A stretch of DNA of 64,000 nt from Phanerodontia chrysosporium. Its lineage: Eukaryota; Basidiomycota; Agaricomycetes; Polyporales; Phanerochaetaceae. This document shows positions 46,999-60,100 of this stretch, in pieces. The DNA lies in assembly GCA_001910725.1 (NCBI GenBank), contig MJGA01000003.1, forward strand, positions 1,364,001 through 1,428,000, written 5' to 3'. A program made the translations under genes and the position numbers. Below the pieces are notes generated by a model. It was not told the origin of the DNA. It worked only from the letters and a program-made list of their open reading frames with translations, and did no database searches. The stretch's first letter is position 1, and every line of letters begins with the position of its first letter.

Positions 46999-49900
46999 AT
47001 GGACTCCGAACCAGCAGGCAAAGCCCTCGCACAGGGCGCCGAGGGTCCTCCAGACTACGACCAGCCAGCACCAGCTCCGTCGAGGACGTCCTCCGAGGCG
47101 CATACAGCGTCCACCGAAGCCAAGAGCGGGATTGTCAAGCGTATCACGGAAAAGACAGCAGACAAGTTCCATAGAAGCAAGTCCACATCGACTAGGAACG
47201 CGCTTTCTCAGAGCCAGCCATCGTTACCACCGAGTAGTCCGAAGCGGCCGTTCAGCCGTAGCAAGAAGGGCAAAGAGAGGGTATCACCGGAGGGTGACGG
47301 TACGCACTGACATTGTACCCACATCGTGTGCGGTGCTCAACACAGCCCAGCAGATGAAACAATTGCGACGCAGTCACAGCAGCTCAGTCCCGTCTCCCGC
47401 CCGTCAGGGTCTCGACGGAGGAGCGGGCAGCCAAAGCCTCACCCGGCGGATGATGAATCGCCCTTCATAACGCCTCTCTCTCCACCATTCGGGCCCACTC
47501 GCTCTTTCATGAGCATATTCAGAGGCGATGGATCGGTAAGTACCTTATTTGGTGCACCCAACTGCGCAGGCACTGACGACACCGGTAGATGCGCGCTGGT
47601 ACTCAGACCCTAATACAGGCATTGCAGGCACTACCGTTGGTCGACGACCACGACGCAGACGATGACATTCACCATGGTGCCACCCCGACAGAAACGGATA
47701 GTGATGAGGATGACAGTCACGGTACGCACCACTCCCTTTGCTCGCCCGCCGCCTGACGTTTCATGACAAATATCAGTGACCAAGATGGCCTCGTCTATTC
47801 ATACGATATACCGCCCTCTTGCTCGTTCGCGGAAAGGCAAGCAATCCGCTACACGTAGTAAACCTGGGATGCTGTCCGCGGTCTCTGACGCGGAGGACGA
47901 GCCAACGCCCGAGGAACCCGTAATGTCAGAGGAGGAGCTTGAGGACGACTTCGAACGAAGCGTAGACCGGCACTATCCGGACCCGAGGCAGAGCTTGCAT
48001 AGCCCGAGGATGACGCTGTCCCCTTTGCCAGAAGTCGACTCTCTGGAGTTGACCTCAAAGTCACACCCATCCCGGTCTGGTAGCATGGCAACTGTGAAAC
48101 TGCAGAGGCGCGCTCGTTTGGCTGAGAAGTTACGCGAGGTCTTCGACATATCTGGAATACAGGAAGTCATTGCGGTAAGGCTCAGTAACTTTCGTACATT
48201 GGACGCGGTTGACGAAGCGCCGTTTACAGAGATGCCATGTTGGCTGCTCAGGTCCATCTGTGAGTTTCACGTCTGTGATAGATTCTGGGCAGGGTACCAA
48301 TATAGAATTCAGTGCTGCAAGGCTACATGTATCTTACAGATTCATATTTGTGCTTCTTCGCACATATGCCATCACGAGAAGTATGCGACGCGTCCTCGCT
48401 TATGTCCACCCTCTCATGTCCCTCTAGGACCAAGTCCTGAAGTCTGGCTGGCTGAGCAAACGGGCAACGCGCACGAAGCGTTGGATAAAGCACTGGTTCA
48501 TCCTGAAGAATGACGTGTTATCGTGGTACCAATCATCTTCAGTGAGCAGGACTACTGCAGTACATGTAAACAGTACGCTGACTATGTATAGGATCCGTAC
48601 TTTCCGCATGGCGTTGCAGACCTCCGCTATGCGATCACCTGCGAACCGTCAGGGGAGCGCGACATCCGTATCAGGACCAATCAAAAGACAATTAAACTGT
48701 CTGCTGATTCTGTTCCAAGTCGTGATGAGTGGGTCAAGGCTATACGGAAAGTAATGTTCAAGGCCCAGAACTCGGGCGACAGTGTGAAGGTGAGTCTCTT
48801 GCTGTTGCACAACTACCGCAGCTCGTGACGTAGTGGCGTTCCAGATCGCCATCCCTTATTCTGCCATTGTCGACGTGGAGAAGTCATCTGCTATGGACTT
48901 TAGCGAGACCATCGAAGTGAAAGCGGTAGACAAGAACGATGCCTACTCTATCGACTCCTACTTCTTCGCGTACTTCCACGACCTTCCTGCGGCGCTGGAG
49001 CAGATCCGTGATGCTGTAAGAGCGTACCGCAGTGCGCCTGGTAGCTCATCACCTCCTCCCGTGATTGATACCACTGTTCCTCGGTCACCTCCACCTGCAC
49101 ATCAATCGTCTCAGGGTCCCGCTTCGCCGCCTCAGACACCTCAAACACCTAAGTCGTCCCTGCCCTCTCCGTTCAGATTCACTTCTCTCCTTCGTCCACT
49201 GCAAGACTCGATACCCCTAATGCGCGGATACAATGCGCCAGGATACACTGCTCCCCAGTCTCCCGAGATCGACGAATATACCCATGTCGCGCGCAAGAGC
49301 GGCTCCTCGTTCGTACCTATCACCAGTCCACCGGCACCAATCCGACCTCCGTCGCTATCTGGTCCGCGGTCACCTAGCCTGACACCGACCCCGTCAAATC
49401 TTGGCCATGACCATACATACCCGCCGTCGACCTCCGGGTCCTTTGTTTCCGGACTTTCGTCTTCACCTACGTCGAAAGAGAGCAGTGCCTGGACGATGGG
49501 CGTGCCCGCATGGCTGAAAAGCGGTTCGAAGAGGCTGTTGTCGTCCGCCTCGTTCCCGGTCAGCTTGAGTGGTCTCAGGCCGACTGTAGAACACACTGCG
49601 TCTGCACCAGCTGCTTCAGGTCCAGGGGTCTCAGAGGTAGTCACCAGCCAGAGCAACAACCTGTCGCACTCCGTGAGCCGAAGCAGTGGAGACTTCGGAT
49701 ACTTCAGCGTGCTTGAGACGCCGGAGACTACCATGGATGAGGAGACTGCGGAGAAGTTCAGGACGTCGTTCGCCTTCGATGAGAAGGAGAAGCTGTTAGG
49801 ATGTATGTGCCTGTTATTGATTTATGACGTACCATTCACTCACAGTTTTATAGGCTTCCAGGGATATGTCTTCCGCCTCCTGCCAGTCTATGGTCGACTG

Positions 49901-52064
49901 TACATCTCCAGCAATTACTTCACATTCCGCTCTTCTGGCCCCCTAACGTCACGAACTACCATGATTCTGCCCATACGCGACATCCTCTCGACACAGCCAA
50001 CCAAGGCATTCCGATTCGGTCACCATGGCCTGGTCGTCATCGTCAGGGGTCACGAAGAGCTATTCTTCGAATTCTCTGATGAGCTGCGCAGAGCCGCGTT
50101 TGTTCGCTTACTTGAGAAGCAAATCGAGGACGTGCGACATCGCATCGGTCAAGGCGAGGTAGCGCAACCCACTGCCGGCGAGCGCGAAGCTCTCATCCTG
50201 GAGGAGTTCGGTCCCCGCACCCCTGTGCTCTCTGATGCGGAACTTGGCAACGATTCGGAGGGTCTGGAGGGCTCGCTACCTGCTGTGATGTTCGCGTCGA
50301 CATCGTCAACATTCCTGACGTTCAAGCCGAAGAAACCCCTCCACTTCACTTTCCTGACGATAGGCTCTCGTGGAGATGTCCAGCCTTATATTGCCCTGGC
50401 GAAGGGCCTCATGGCTGACGGGCATCGGACGCGGATTGCTACGCATGGGGAGTTTAAGGAGTGGATAGAGTCGGTAAGTCCTGAGTCTCTCGTCTTACTC
50501 GAGCTGGTCGTTAAACACTGTCTAGCATGGCATCGAATTCGGCTATGTCGGCGGCGATCCGGCAGAGCTCATGAGGATATGCGTAGAGAACGGAACGTTC
50601 ACTGTTGCGTTCTTGAAAGAGGGCGTGCAGAAGTTCCGCGGCTGGATCGACGACTTGCTCAAGACATCTTGGGAGGCATGTCAAGGCACCGACGTCCTCA
50701 TCGAGAGTCCAAGCGCTATGAGTGGGATACATATCGCGGAGGCCTTGCGGATACCGTACTTCAGGGCTTTCACAATGACTTGGAGTCGCACAAGGTAAGC
50801 ATGTACGCAAGTCCTATCTCGCACACATTTCTAATTGACCTGTCTGCAGGGCATATCCGCACGCCTTCGCCGTCCCAGAGCGCAAGATGGGAGGCAACTA
50901 CAACTACATGACCTATGTCTTGTTTGATCAGGTCTTCTGGCGCGGCACTGCAGGCCAGATCAATCGCTGGCGTAGGAATACTCTCGGGCTCCCAGGCACT
51001 AGTCTGGACAAGATGGAACCACACAAGGTCCCGTTCTTGTATAACTTCAGTCCGGTTGTGGTTCCTCCCCCGTTGGACTGGCCAGAATGGATTCGTATCA
51101 CCGGTAGGTTACTGTTCTCCCTTCTAAGCCTTCCTCTTCTGATCCTCGCCTAGGCTACTGGTTCTTGGACGACGCCAATGTCAGCTCGCAGAAGTGGCTT
51201 CCGCCTCCCGACCTGCTTGAATTCATTGCGGCAGCCCACAAGGAGAACAAGAAGATTGTCTACATCGGCTTCGGCAGCATTGTTGTATCGGATCCCAAGG
51301 CCATGACAAGATGTGTCGTTGACGCTGTGGTACAGAGCGGAGTCTACGCAATTCTGTCCAAAGGCTGGTCCGATCGATTGGTCAAGAACGCTGCGGATAC
51401 AGCGGATGCACCGGAGCCGTTGCCGAAGCAGATCTACCCTGTTCAGTCGATCCCGCACGACTGGCTCTTCCAGCGTGTTGACGCAGCATGTCACCATGGT
51501 GGTGCTGGCACCACTGGTGCAAGTCTGAGAGGTTCGTGATCGACATAAAGTCCACAGATGTCGTGCTCATCTCTCGAGCAGCTGGTATTCCGACCATAAT
51601 CAAGCCGTTCTTTGGCGACCAGTTCTTCTGGGCTGATCGTGTTGAGGCCCTTGGCGTCGGCTCAGCCGTCCGCAAGTTGTCCGTGCAGAGCCTCACCGAC
51701 GCGCTCATTGCAGCAACCACCGATCAGAAGCAGATCCAGCGGGCAAAGGAGATTGGAGAGCAAATCCGCGCGGTAAGATATAGTGCAACTTTATTTCAGC
51801 GACGACATCTCATTGCGCATATAACAGGAAAATGGTGTTGCCACTGCAATCGAAGCCATCTACCGCGACCTGGAATACGCACGCTCGTTGATCAAAGGTC
51901 TTCCTCACGAGGATGACGGAGCAGAGCACTCTACCATCCGTGAACGTCCCACGCACTCTCGACACAACTCTTCGACGGGCAACAAGTCCATGCACAGCTC
52001 AGCTAGCTCTGTCCACGGCGGTGCAATCAGCGACTGGAGCGTCATCTCTGACCAAGAGGACTAA
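46999..52064 (+). CDS. ATG26: UDP-glucose:sterol 3-beta-glucosyltransferase (Atg26/Ugt51 type)
   Basis: Adds glucose to ergosterol and other membrane sterols; the Pichia orthologue is needed for pexophagy. About 1,400 residues. The start is ATG 46999-47001 ([13 protein letters not shown]). A disordered basic N-terminus is followed by a GRAM domain ([13 protein letters not shown]..., 48.1 kb) and a PH domain (SGWLSKR...[21 protein letters not shown], ending [15 protein letters not shown], 48.45-48.8 kb). A Pro/Ser-rich linker precedes a second GRAM ([26 protein letters not shown], 49.86 kb). The GT1 domain begins [24 protein letters not shown] (50.35 kb) and includes YIGFGSIVV, the sugar-nucleotide motif [30 protein letters not shown] (51.44-51.53 kb) and [22 protein letters not shown] Ser-rich tail ends [11 protein letters not shown]. 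The stop is TAA 52062-52064. Confidence 0.95.
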
Positions 52065-52269
52065 TGTTTCTTTCGCAATCTACTCTTCTCTCGTTTTCGT
52101 CACCACATTTCTTGACCACTCCTCACGCTTTCCTACCATGCTAGACGCCAAACTCGCTATGTTTCATGACGGTATATGTATGTCCTATAATGCCCCTTTC
52201 ATCTATCCTGCTCGATCGTCGTCGCTTCTTGTACCACCTCACTGTAGACTACATTCCGCATCAATCCAC

Positions 52270-53840
52270 TTACATCGTTGCACTGTCAGAGCCATAGTGC
52301 TCGTCGAAGATACGCTTGCTGAACTGCCCGAAGTTCTCCGTGCTCGAGAGCTGCTGGTCAACGTTCGGCTGCATGAACAGCGCAAACGTTTCGCGCGAGA
52401 TGCGCGACGCCTGCACCGGATCGCCTCCGCCGCCGACGCGCACGCAATGTGGTGTCGCGCGCAGACGTCCGGCTGTGGCAAGCTCGAGAGCCTCGCCCGT
52501 CTGGAAGGCGAGACAATCCGCCGGGATCGAGACCTTGGTGAGGTCTCCACCACGCGTCCGGATGTACAAGCCTGAAGTAGGAGACGGCGATTGTACTACT
52601 TTAGGATCCTCAGAAGGGTTCTTTGGTGCCTCAAGATACATTGCCTTGCGCCTTTGGGTCAGATATATAATCTAAGCTATATTTATCACGTACTCACAGA
52701 GCATAGACCAGTCAGCAGGGAGTGATCTAAGTGGAAGCCGCACCAACTGTCGATAGGCTCGTCTTCCTTCGGTACGGGAGCGTCGGGAGACGGCGGGAAG
52801 TAGTGCAGAAGTCGAGCTTTTGCGCTCTGTGAGTTGCGAATTAGGTCCGCCAAGGACAGGGAGGAATCTGTCAGGTATGACGAAGCTGGGGCGGGGACGA
52901 GTTGGCGAAGTGACAAGACCATGCGGTGAGGATTTCGTACCGAATGGCTGGCAAGCCGCTGCCAAATCACAGCCAATGTTGAAGACCAGTCTATAATTTG
53001 GATCAATATGAAATGTGAAGGTATCAAAGGATCCCGCCCATACCTTCCGAGGGTCTTGAAAGATGATTCGAAGCTCTCCACACCCTTGACATTCTTAGGC
53101 CCTGCGGTGGCAGATGAGCAGTTATACTATGCATGATATATAGGACAGTTCTTACAAATATTCTGTCCGTAGTACTCCGGGTAGGCATCCCGCAGTTCTT
53201 GTGAGACAGCTGGCTCATCCACGACAGGATTCGCGTAGTACGAGCCCTTGAGGGTATCTGATACGCGAGTAGTGAGCAGGGTTTCGCACAAGTGAAACAA
53301 GCTCGTGTACCTGGTTTTCCGTTCATAATTTCCTGATAGCACTTGTGTAGCACGATTGCATGAGATGAGTGTCAGATGCATACCTTTCCATGGGACCAAC
53401 CAAAGCTGGTCATCACAAGATAAGCAGTCTAGGCACATGCACAACGAAGACTACATACCTATAACGGCTCTTTGGGTCGGCAAATCGCTCTCGGGTAGCT
53501 TCATCGAGGTTGGCAAACGTGTAGGCGAGTTTAAGCAACCGCTCGCGAGCAGTGGGGTAGTGCTCGGGTAGGTCGCGCACGATGATGATACCCAGCGAGT
53601 CAGGCCGCGAGCCAAATGCCTTTTCTGAAGCAAAGAAGTGAGTCAGATTCAAGGCAAGTACACTCATGATATCAGATACACACCAATGGAAGATGAGAGC
53701 GACAATGGCTCAGACTGCAAGGTCTTATACGAGATAGAGACAGCACCCTCGGGTGTGTACTCGATGGGTCGCTGGCGGACGGCCTTTGCACCCGTCGCGA
53801 TTGTAGCGAGCGACCTGCGAAAAACTGTGCCAACGGACAT
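52270..53840 (-). CDS. 2-oxoglutarate/Fe(II)-dependent dioxygenase-like protein (IPNS family)
   Basis: About 370 residues. The start is ATG 53838-53840 (MSVGTVFRRSLATIATGAKAV), an Arg-rich opening that could be a mitochondrial presequence. The N-terminal DIOX_N part contains GIIIVRDLPEHYPTARERLLKLAYTFANLDEATRERF (53.5 kb) and FGWSHGKEIMNGKPDTLKGSYYANP. The iron-binding H-x-D is in WCGFHLDHSLLTGLCS (52.73 kb), and a distal His lies in RATPHCVRV (52.44 kb), followed by SRETFALFMQPN, where an Arg-x-Ser 2OG clamp is expected. The protein ends HYGSDSATM, whose role is unknown. The substrate cannot be told. Eight or so introns. It converges with the sterol glucosyltransferase gene (205 bases) and is head to head with the TFIIIC gene. 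Confidence 0.85.
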
Positions 53841-54153
53841 GGCTGCTCGTGCGCAGGGCTGGAGACAGACCCCGTGCTAATTTATACCACTTGACCAAGT
53901 CTGTCCATATGGCGCAGGCACCCACCGGGCGCTTGTGACATGGGCGCTCCGCAGCAGAGATATTCCCACGCCCCCGACGCTGGAGCGGCAGTCGTCTGCG
54001 CCAACACTCGGGATTGCTCCTCGACGTCGACGCCAGTGACCGCGGCTCTTTCGATTTGCCTCACCCTCACTGCCACAGCTCTTGCGTACACCGCTGAACA
54101 CACCGCTTTGCATGCACCTCTACACATAGTCCGTCGCGTCTCTCGTCGCAAAC
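53841..54153. promoter_or_regulatory. Divergent promoter between the dioxygenase and TFIIIC subunit genes
   Basis: 313 bases between the two starts. The dioxygenase side has TTTATACC (53881-53888), about 40 bases from its ATG and a weak TATA candidate. Nothing else is recognisable. Confidence 0.4.
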
Positions 54154-57100
54154 ATGGACGAGCTCCTGCAGTACTGCATACGCGAGCTCGCGTTCGAAGG
54201 CGACCTCGGTGTGTACTGCACGTTTTTCTCCCGACACCCCTCGAGCGGCTAGCATCCGGCTCTGAGAACAAGACGGGTTCGAATCCTTCTCCGGTCTCTT
54301 TCTATCTCGTCCGGTCGTCCATTTTCCATCTATTTTCTGACAAGGTCGCCCACAGGATGCGATCCCTCGCGCCTCCGTGATTTTGTCTCGGACTTTTACA
54401 GACAAAAGCGTTCCACACAAAACGTGGACGACTCCTATATCGCATTCGTATGGTCAATCGTAGCGCAGCAGCCCGAAGTGCTTGTTGGAATAGCGCCTGA
54501 AGGTGCTCCACAAGTGTATATTGCCCCCAAGAAGCCGACTGGGGAACCAGTGCTGGAAAACACAGTCGACCAGATACCAGATGCTGCCGGGAGACCGTTA
54601 CCAGAACTCATAGCTGAGTACGGACAGGCACTCAGGGTCGCTGTCGAACCGAAGACATTGTTCGCAGCTGTTAACGGATCGCATATCCGGGTACGCACAT
54701 CGCGCAGTCCTATTGCAAATCACTATCTCAACATATCTTCCACAGGATAGCAGGCTGACACCTCCAATTTATTCTTGTTTGAAGCTCATTGCAGGCGGGA
54801 GAGAAAACGGATTGAGTGTTGTCGACCTGAGCAAGATGACAGGTTATGATTCCAAGACTTGTCACTATTATATTGAGAAGCTGGTTGACTTGAACCTCAT
54901 GTAGGTTCAATCTCAGTGTGTGCGATGAACACATGACTGATCTCCACGCAGTGTGAAGCTGAAGAAGGCAGGGGTAGGACACAATCTCTGCGTGCATAGG
55001 TACTTTTTCGACAGGGCCGAGATATGGAAGAACATCCGGGCTGAGGAACTGCCGGAAAAGGGCGCGGCCGAAGAAAACGAGCTCATGGATGATGAGGACG
55101 AGGATGTCTCCGAACAGGGATCGATTCGATTTGACCCCATTGGTGCCAGACATTTGACACGCATCGAGCTCGTGAAAGGAAGGCTGGACAAACTCCTCAA
55201 GAATAGCCCTCACAATTTGCACAAGATGCACAACCTTATCATCGCCATAGTACGTGTGCACGCGCAAAAACTCATCTTTCTGCTCTACTGACCAGCTTCA
55301 AGGGCTTTCCCAACCCTACGAAATCGGAACGGCGGTTCTTCCAAACCCGCCTACGGGAGCTTGAAAACGAAGGCTTCCTTGAGATTGTGCAAGTTCGCGG
55401 TCCTAAACGTCTCACTAAGTGCGTGCGGCTTGTCGACCGGAGAGATACCGACAAGGATTCCATGGACAACGGAGCACTCGTCGAAGCTGAAGGGCCAGTC
55501 GAAACACGTATGTACCACCGTTTATTGATTGTATTGACGGCCACTTGGAAGGTGCTGATCTGGCGTTGTAGCATTGAAGTCTACAGTGACCTTACAGAGG
55601 CAGATACTCGACATCATCGATGAGGCTGGCGTTGAAGGGGCGACTTTGAATGTAGGTGTAGCATCTCTTTTGGAAGACGGGCTCTCAGTTTTGAATAGGA
55701 TGCGGCAGAAGCTCTCTGTAACCTTGACAAGCGAGTTATGGACTTCCAACTCAACCGTCTCAAGTCAAACATCCCACCGGCGCACCTGTCTGACCTCGGT
55801 CTTTGTTCGGTCTACGAAAATAACGGGAGGGAGCGGCGGTTCAAATACTTCACTTTTCGACACTACGTCAAGGTTGCTGCTAATATGAAGTTGAAGATTT
55901 CTTTTACCGATGATTACCTCTCCCATGCCGGAGAACACCGCGCATTCGATGGCAACATGTTCTACAAGGACATGCAGGAGCTTCACAGCTTCATCGACAC
56001 CCTCAAGGGTTCAGAGGAGGGGACGAAACCCAAGAAAAAGCGCGGCAGACCCAGAAAACACCCTCTTCATAAGGGTGCCGAAGACTCGCAGTCTAAAGGA
56101 CAGCACAAACGCAAGCGTGACGAAACAGAGGATCAGTCCGCACCTCCCAAGAAGCGCGGCCGTCCACGCAAGCATCCGCTCCCAGAAGCAACCGAAGGGG
56201 AAGGATCGGCTACCGTCCCCGTGGCGCCTAAAAAGCGCGGTCGGCCTCGCAAGCATCCTCTCCCGGAAGGCGAGTCGGCCTCTGCACCCGTGTCTAAGAG
56301 GCGTGGTAGGCCACCGAAGCATCCTCGTCCCGAAGACGTCTCAATTTCTGCGCCAGCTCCCAAACGGCGGGGGCGTCCTCCCAGACAAGCTCCCACGGAA
56401 GTGTCCTCTGAGGCACTGGCTGCGGGCGGAGACGGCTCGGTCTCTGATGCAGAAGGCCAGGAGGATGAGGTTGCCGAACCTGTTGCGGGCCCAAGTCTCG
56501 CAGATCCCGTTTCTGCTGTACCAGCAGTGCAGGAGGCGTCTTTAGAGACCCAGCCAGAACGAACCGCAATGGCGGTAGACGTTCCAGGAGAAGAAGTGGC
56601 CCCGGCTGGGGACGTACCACAGGGGAGGACAGTCGATGATGGTTCAGCACAAGCGAGTCCTGCAAGTGTCCCCGCAGCACCTAAGAAGAGAGGGAGACCG
56701 CGCAAGCATCCTTTGTCCCAGGAAGCGTCGACCAGCATCTCAACGGCCACTGCACCAGCCCCTGAATCATCGCGTATCGTGACCGCAGATTCAGTCGAAG
56801 CCGCGTCGTCTGCCGCGGCTGCGTCTACACCTCCTGCAATCAAGAAACATGGTCGTCCTCGGAAGAGCGCAGCGGGGGAGACTAATTCTCAACTCGTTGA
56901 GATGCAACAGGCGAAGCAAGCTGAGAAACCAGGCTCGGTACCGGACATGCCTGTTCAGGATGCAGCACCGATGGACGTCGATGCGGCCGTTGGGGGCGAG
57001 CTTCCATCCGCCAGCTCTCCTAGGGTCCGACAGCCACTTTTGGAGGAATTTCCCATCAGCCACATGAGATCAAGTGCAACGCCGCCAGATGAGGGTATGA

Positions 57101-60100
57101 TCGACCCTGCTCTTTTGGAGCTCGATCACACAATTACGCGGACGTCGACTTCTCAAGTAAGTGCATGATGCATGTGATCCGCATTCAATCCATGACATAG
57201 CCGACGTAGGTTCCTGTCAACGATGGTGACGCTTCAGCGGCTCCAACTACGCCATTGAAGAGGACGCTGTCTGACTTTGAGCCAACGGACCGGCCACAGG
57301 CGAAGCGACAGAGGCATACTGGGCCCCTGGCCAATATCTCGCGCCTTCGCCGGCAGAAAGAAATTCTGCAGACCATCGAGGTTTGGGCGGGATGGCGAAC
57401 ATCAGCACCAAGGATTTCTACGCAGCTCACGCTAGGGTGGTTGAACGTCTCGCTAATGCGGGGGAGCCTACTAGTCTCCCGGTCGGGTCTCAATTCGACA
57501 AGAAGACACTGATGGGAGTTTTGTCCGAACTCGAAGCCCAGGGGAAGATACGCGTACTGACCACATCGGTCGCCCAGAACATCGGCGGGATACGACAGGC
57601 CAAAGTGGTATACCTCTCCGATACCCCGCAGGAAAAGCTGAACGAGTTTCTGGCGAGCCTCAGCCGTATCCAACAGCCCACCGCCTATCAACCTTCCATC
57701 AAGATCTTGGAGGAGCCTCTTGACTTTGGCGGAAGCAAGACGAAGAAAGTCGCCAAGCCGGCTGCGTCCGTAATCCTACTCAATGATGGCGACGGCAGAC
57801 CGCATGACGACGAGCGGGCCAGCCAGCTTCTCAAGGCAGACGAGGAGACTATCCGAGCCTCCCTCCTGACAGAGAACAACACGATCGTCCAGGAGTACGG
57901 ATTCATTGTCGGGAAGATAGCAAGGGCCCGAGAGCTTTACCTGCACATAGCCAGGGTCATCGAGGAGCGCAAGTCAACAAGCGTAGTCGCGAATGAGCCT
58001 CGCATCATGCACCTCTCTTATTTCTCCCAAGACATTCCCGTGTCCGTCTACACCTCTGTCGTCACCATTCGCTGCCACAACGAAGAGCTTCTGCAGATTC
58101 TCTCGACCCCAGAAGGCCGCCAGACCCCCATCAAAGACCTGCCAGCCTCGATAGCCGAGGCATGCGAATTCGATAAGTGGAGGACTCGGCAACGAATGAT
58201 GGATGTCCTAAACGTCCTCCAGAGCCTTAAGCTTGTGACGGCCCTCAACCCATCCGACGCGGAGCAGCCAGCAGTCAGGTGCCCGGCTAATGGCGAATAT
58301 GCAACTGCGTTCGAAGTCGCGTCTGACGAGAAGATAACGGCAACGTTGTCTGCGCCGCAGTACTGGATGCTGAACGATTCTGCTCCTTTGTTCTTCTGGG
58401 CGCTGGACGAGGACGACCCTGTGTTCTGGAAGAGATCATCTACGAAGACGGTGACCGAAGGCGAGCAGTTCTGGAAAGACCTGCATCGAGCCTGCGTGGA
58501 CGAAGCGTTCTGTACCCGCGTTCATGACGAGATGGCAATTACTGATCAACAGGCGACGGAGTCTGCAAAGGAGGTTCCTCAGTCCGTCCGTACAATCCTT
58601 CGCCGCTCTGGGCAATGGTCCACAATGTACAACTTCTCATGGTACCAGCGGCGCTACCTCAGCCATCACATCGACATCGTCACTGCGGCAACTCCACTCC
58701 AAGACGAAGACGGCGGCGAGGTGCGACTGTCCCGGATCGCTTGGGTCGTCAGCGCACCCAAGGACCAGGTCGCGCGTTTCTACGAGCGCGAGCGCCACAG
58801 CCTGCTCAACAGCATCGAGAAGGTGCGCAAGCGGAAGCAGAAGACGAGCCAGCGCAAGGAGGAGCAGACGGCGTCGCTGGCGCAGAAGGCGGCGGAGGCC
58901 CGTGCGGAGCGCGAGCGCACATGGGACGACATGCTCGCTCGCGTGCACCCCGAGCCGCTCAAGGGCACGTTCGCGGCGCGCGTGAAGCCCGTCCGCGCGC
59001 GCTTCCTGCAGAGCTCGGGCCAGGACATCGAGAAGTGGGAGAAGGAGATCGAGAGGACGATACGGGAGGCGAAGATTTCTGCAAAGAGGCCGCGGCGAAC
59101 AGCCGGCCGCTGGCTTTCGTCCCGCCGAAGCCGATGCCCACGCCGCCGCCGCTTGTGGTGTCCGCGAACGAGAAGCCGCTGGAGGAGCTCATTGCGTCGC
59201 AAGGTCCGCCGTTAAGCCAACCGGAGGCGAAGGCTAAAGGCAAGAAGGGCAAGAAGGGCAAGGGCAAAGAGAAAGAGCAGGAGAAAGAGGCAGGTGGGTA
59301 CCAAACCTCTCCACTCACCGTTCATTATCTGAGCGTGCTCTGGCACCAGAAGGAGACATGTTCGGTCGGCGGCGCCAACGGTTCCAGTGGACCAAGGACC
59401 TCGACGAGCTCGCGCGCGACGCGTCCGCCATCATCCGTGCGCGCTGCCGCGACGGCAAGCGGCTCGACTGGTCCGCGCTCGCGCAGGTCTTCCCCGCCAT
59501 TCCGCGGAACTCGGTGCGCCAGCGCATCGGCCAGCTCAGGGCGCAGCCGGGCGCGGAGACGTACTTCCGGCGTCTCGAGGACCGCTGGCACGAGCTGTGG
59601 CTGCGGCACCTGGGCACGCCGGAGTTGCCAGACGAGGACCCTGGCAGCCCGTCGAACTTTGACCTCGTCGCGCACGTCAAGTTCTTGAGGAGCCACGTCG
59701 ACAAGAATGCACTGTAGGTCCGGTTCACGATGCATTGCTTTTCGAGCTGACGTTTTGTCACAGTCGCGTTGGATTTGTAGAGACTGAAAAGCCGCTGACT
59801 GACGTTCTTCCGGCGTCCGTGGAGGCTCTGTTCGACAAGTGGGAGGTCGTGGAGAAGCCCCTGACTGCGCCTTCGTGGGACTTTATGTGGAGCGGCGTTG
59901 CAGAAGAGGGCCGCGAGAGGCAGCTCATGCAGCAAGCCTTCGTCCTCGGAGGGAACGAGCTGCCACCGCCGTCAGACGAGTATGCGTCCGAGCACATGTT
60001 CGTGGCCGACGCAGCCCTCAAGGTCAGACTTGTCTCAAGCTATACTGCTAAACACGATGTTGATTTTGGACGCAGATGGCTCTCGGTACACCGAACGACG

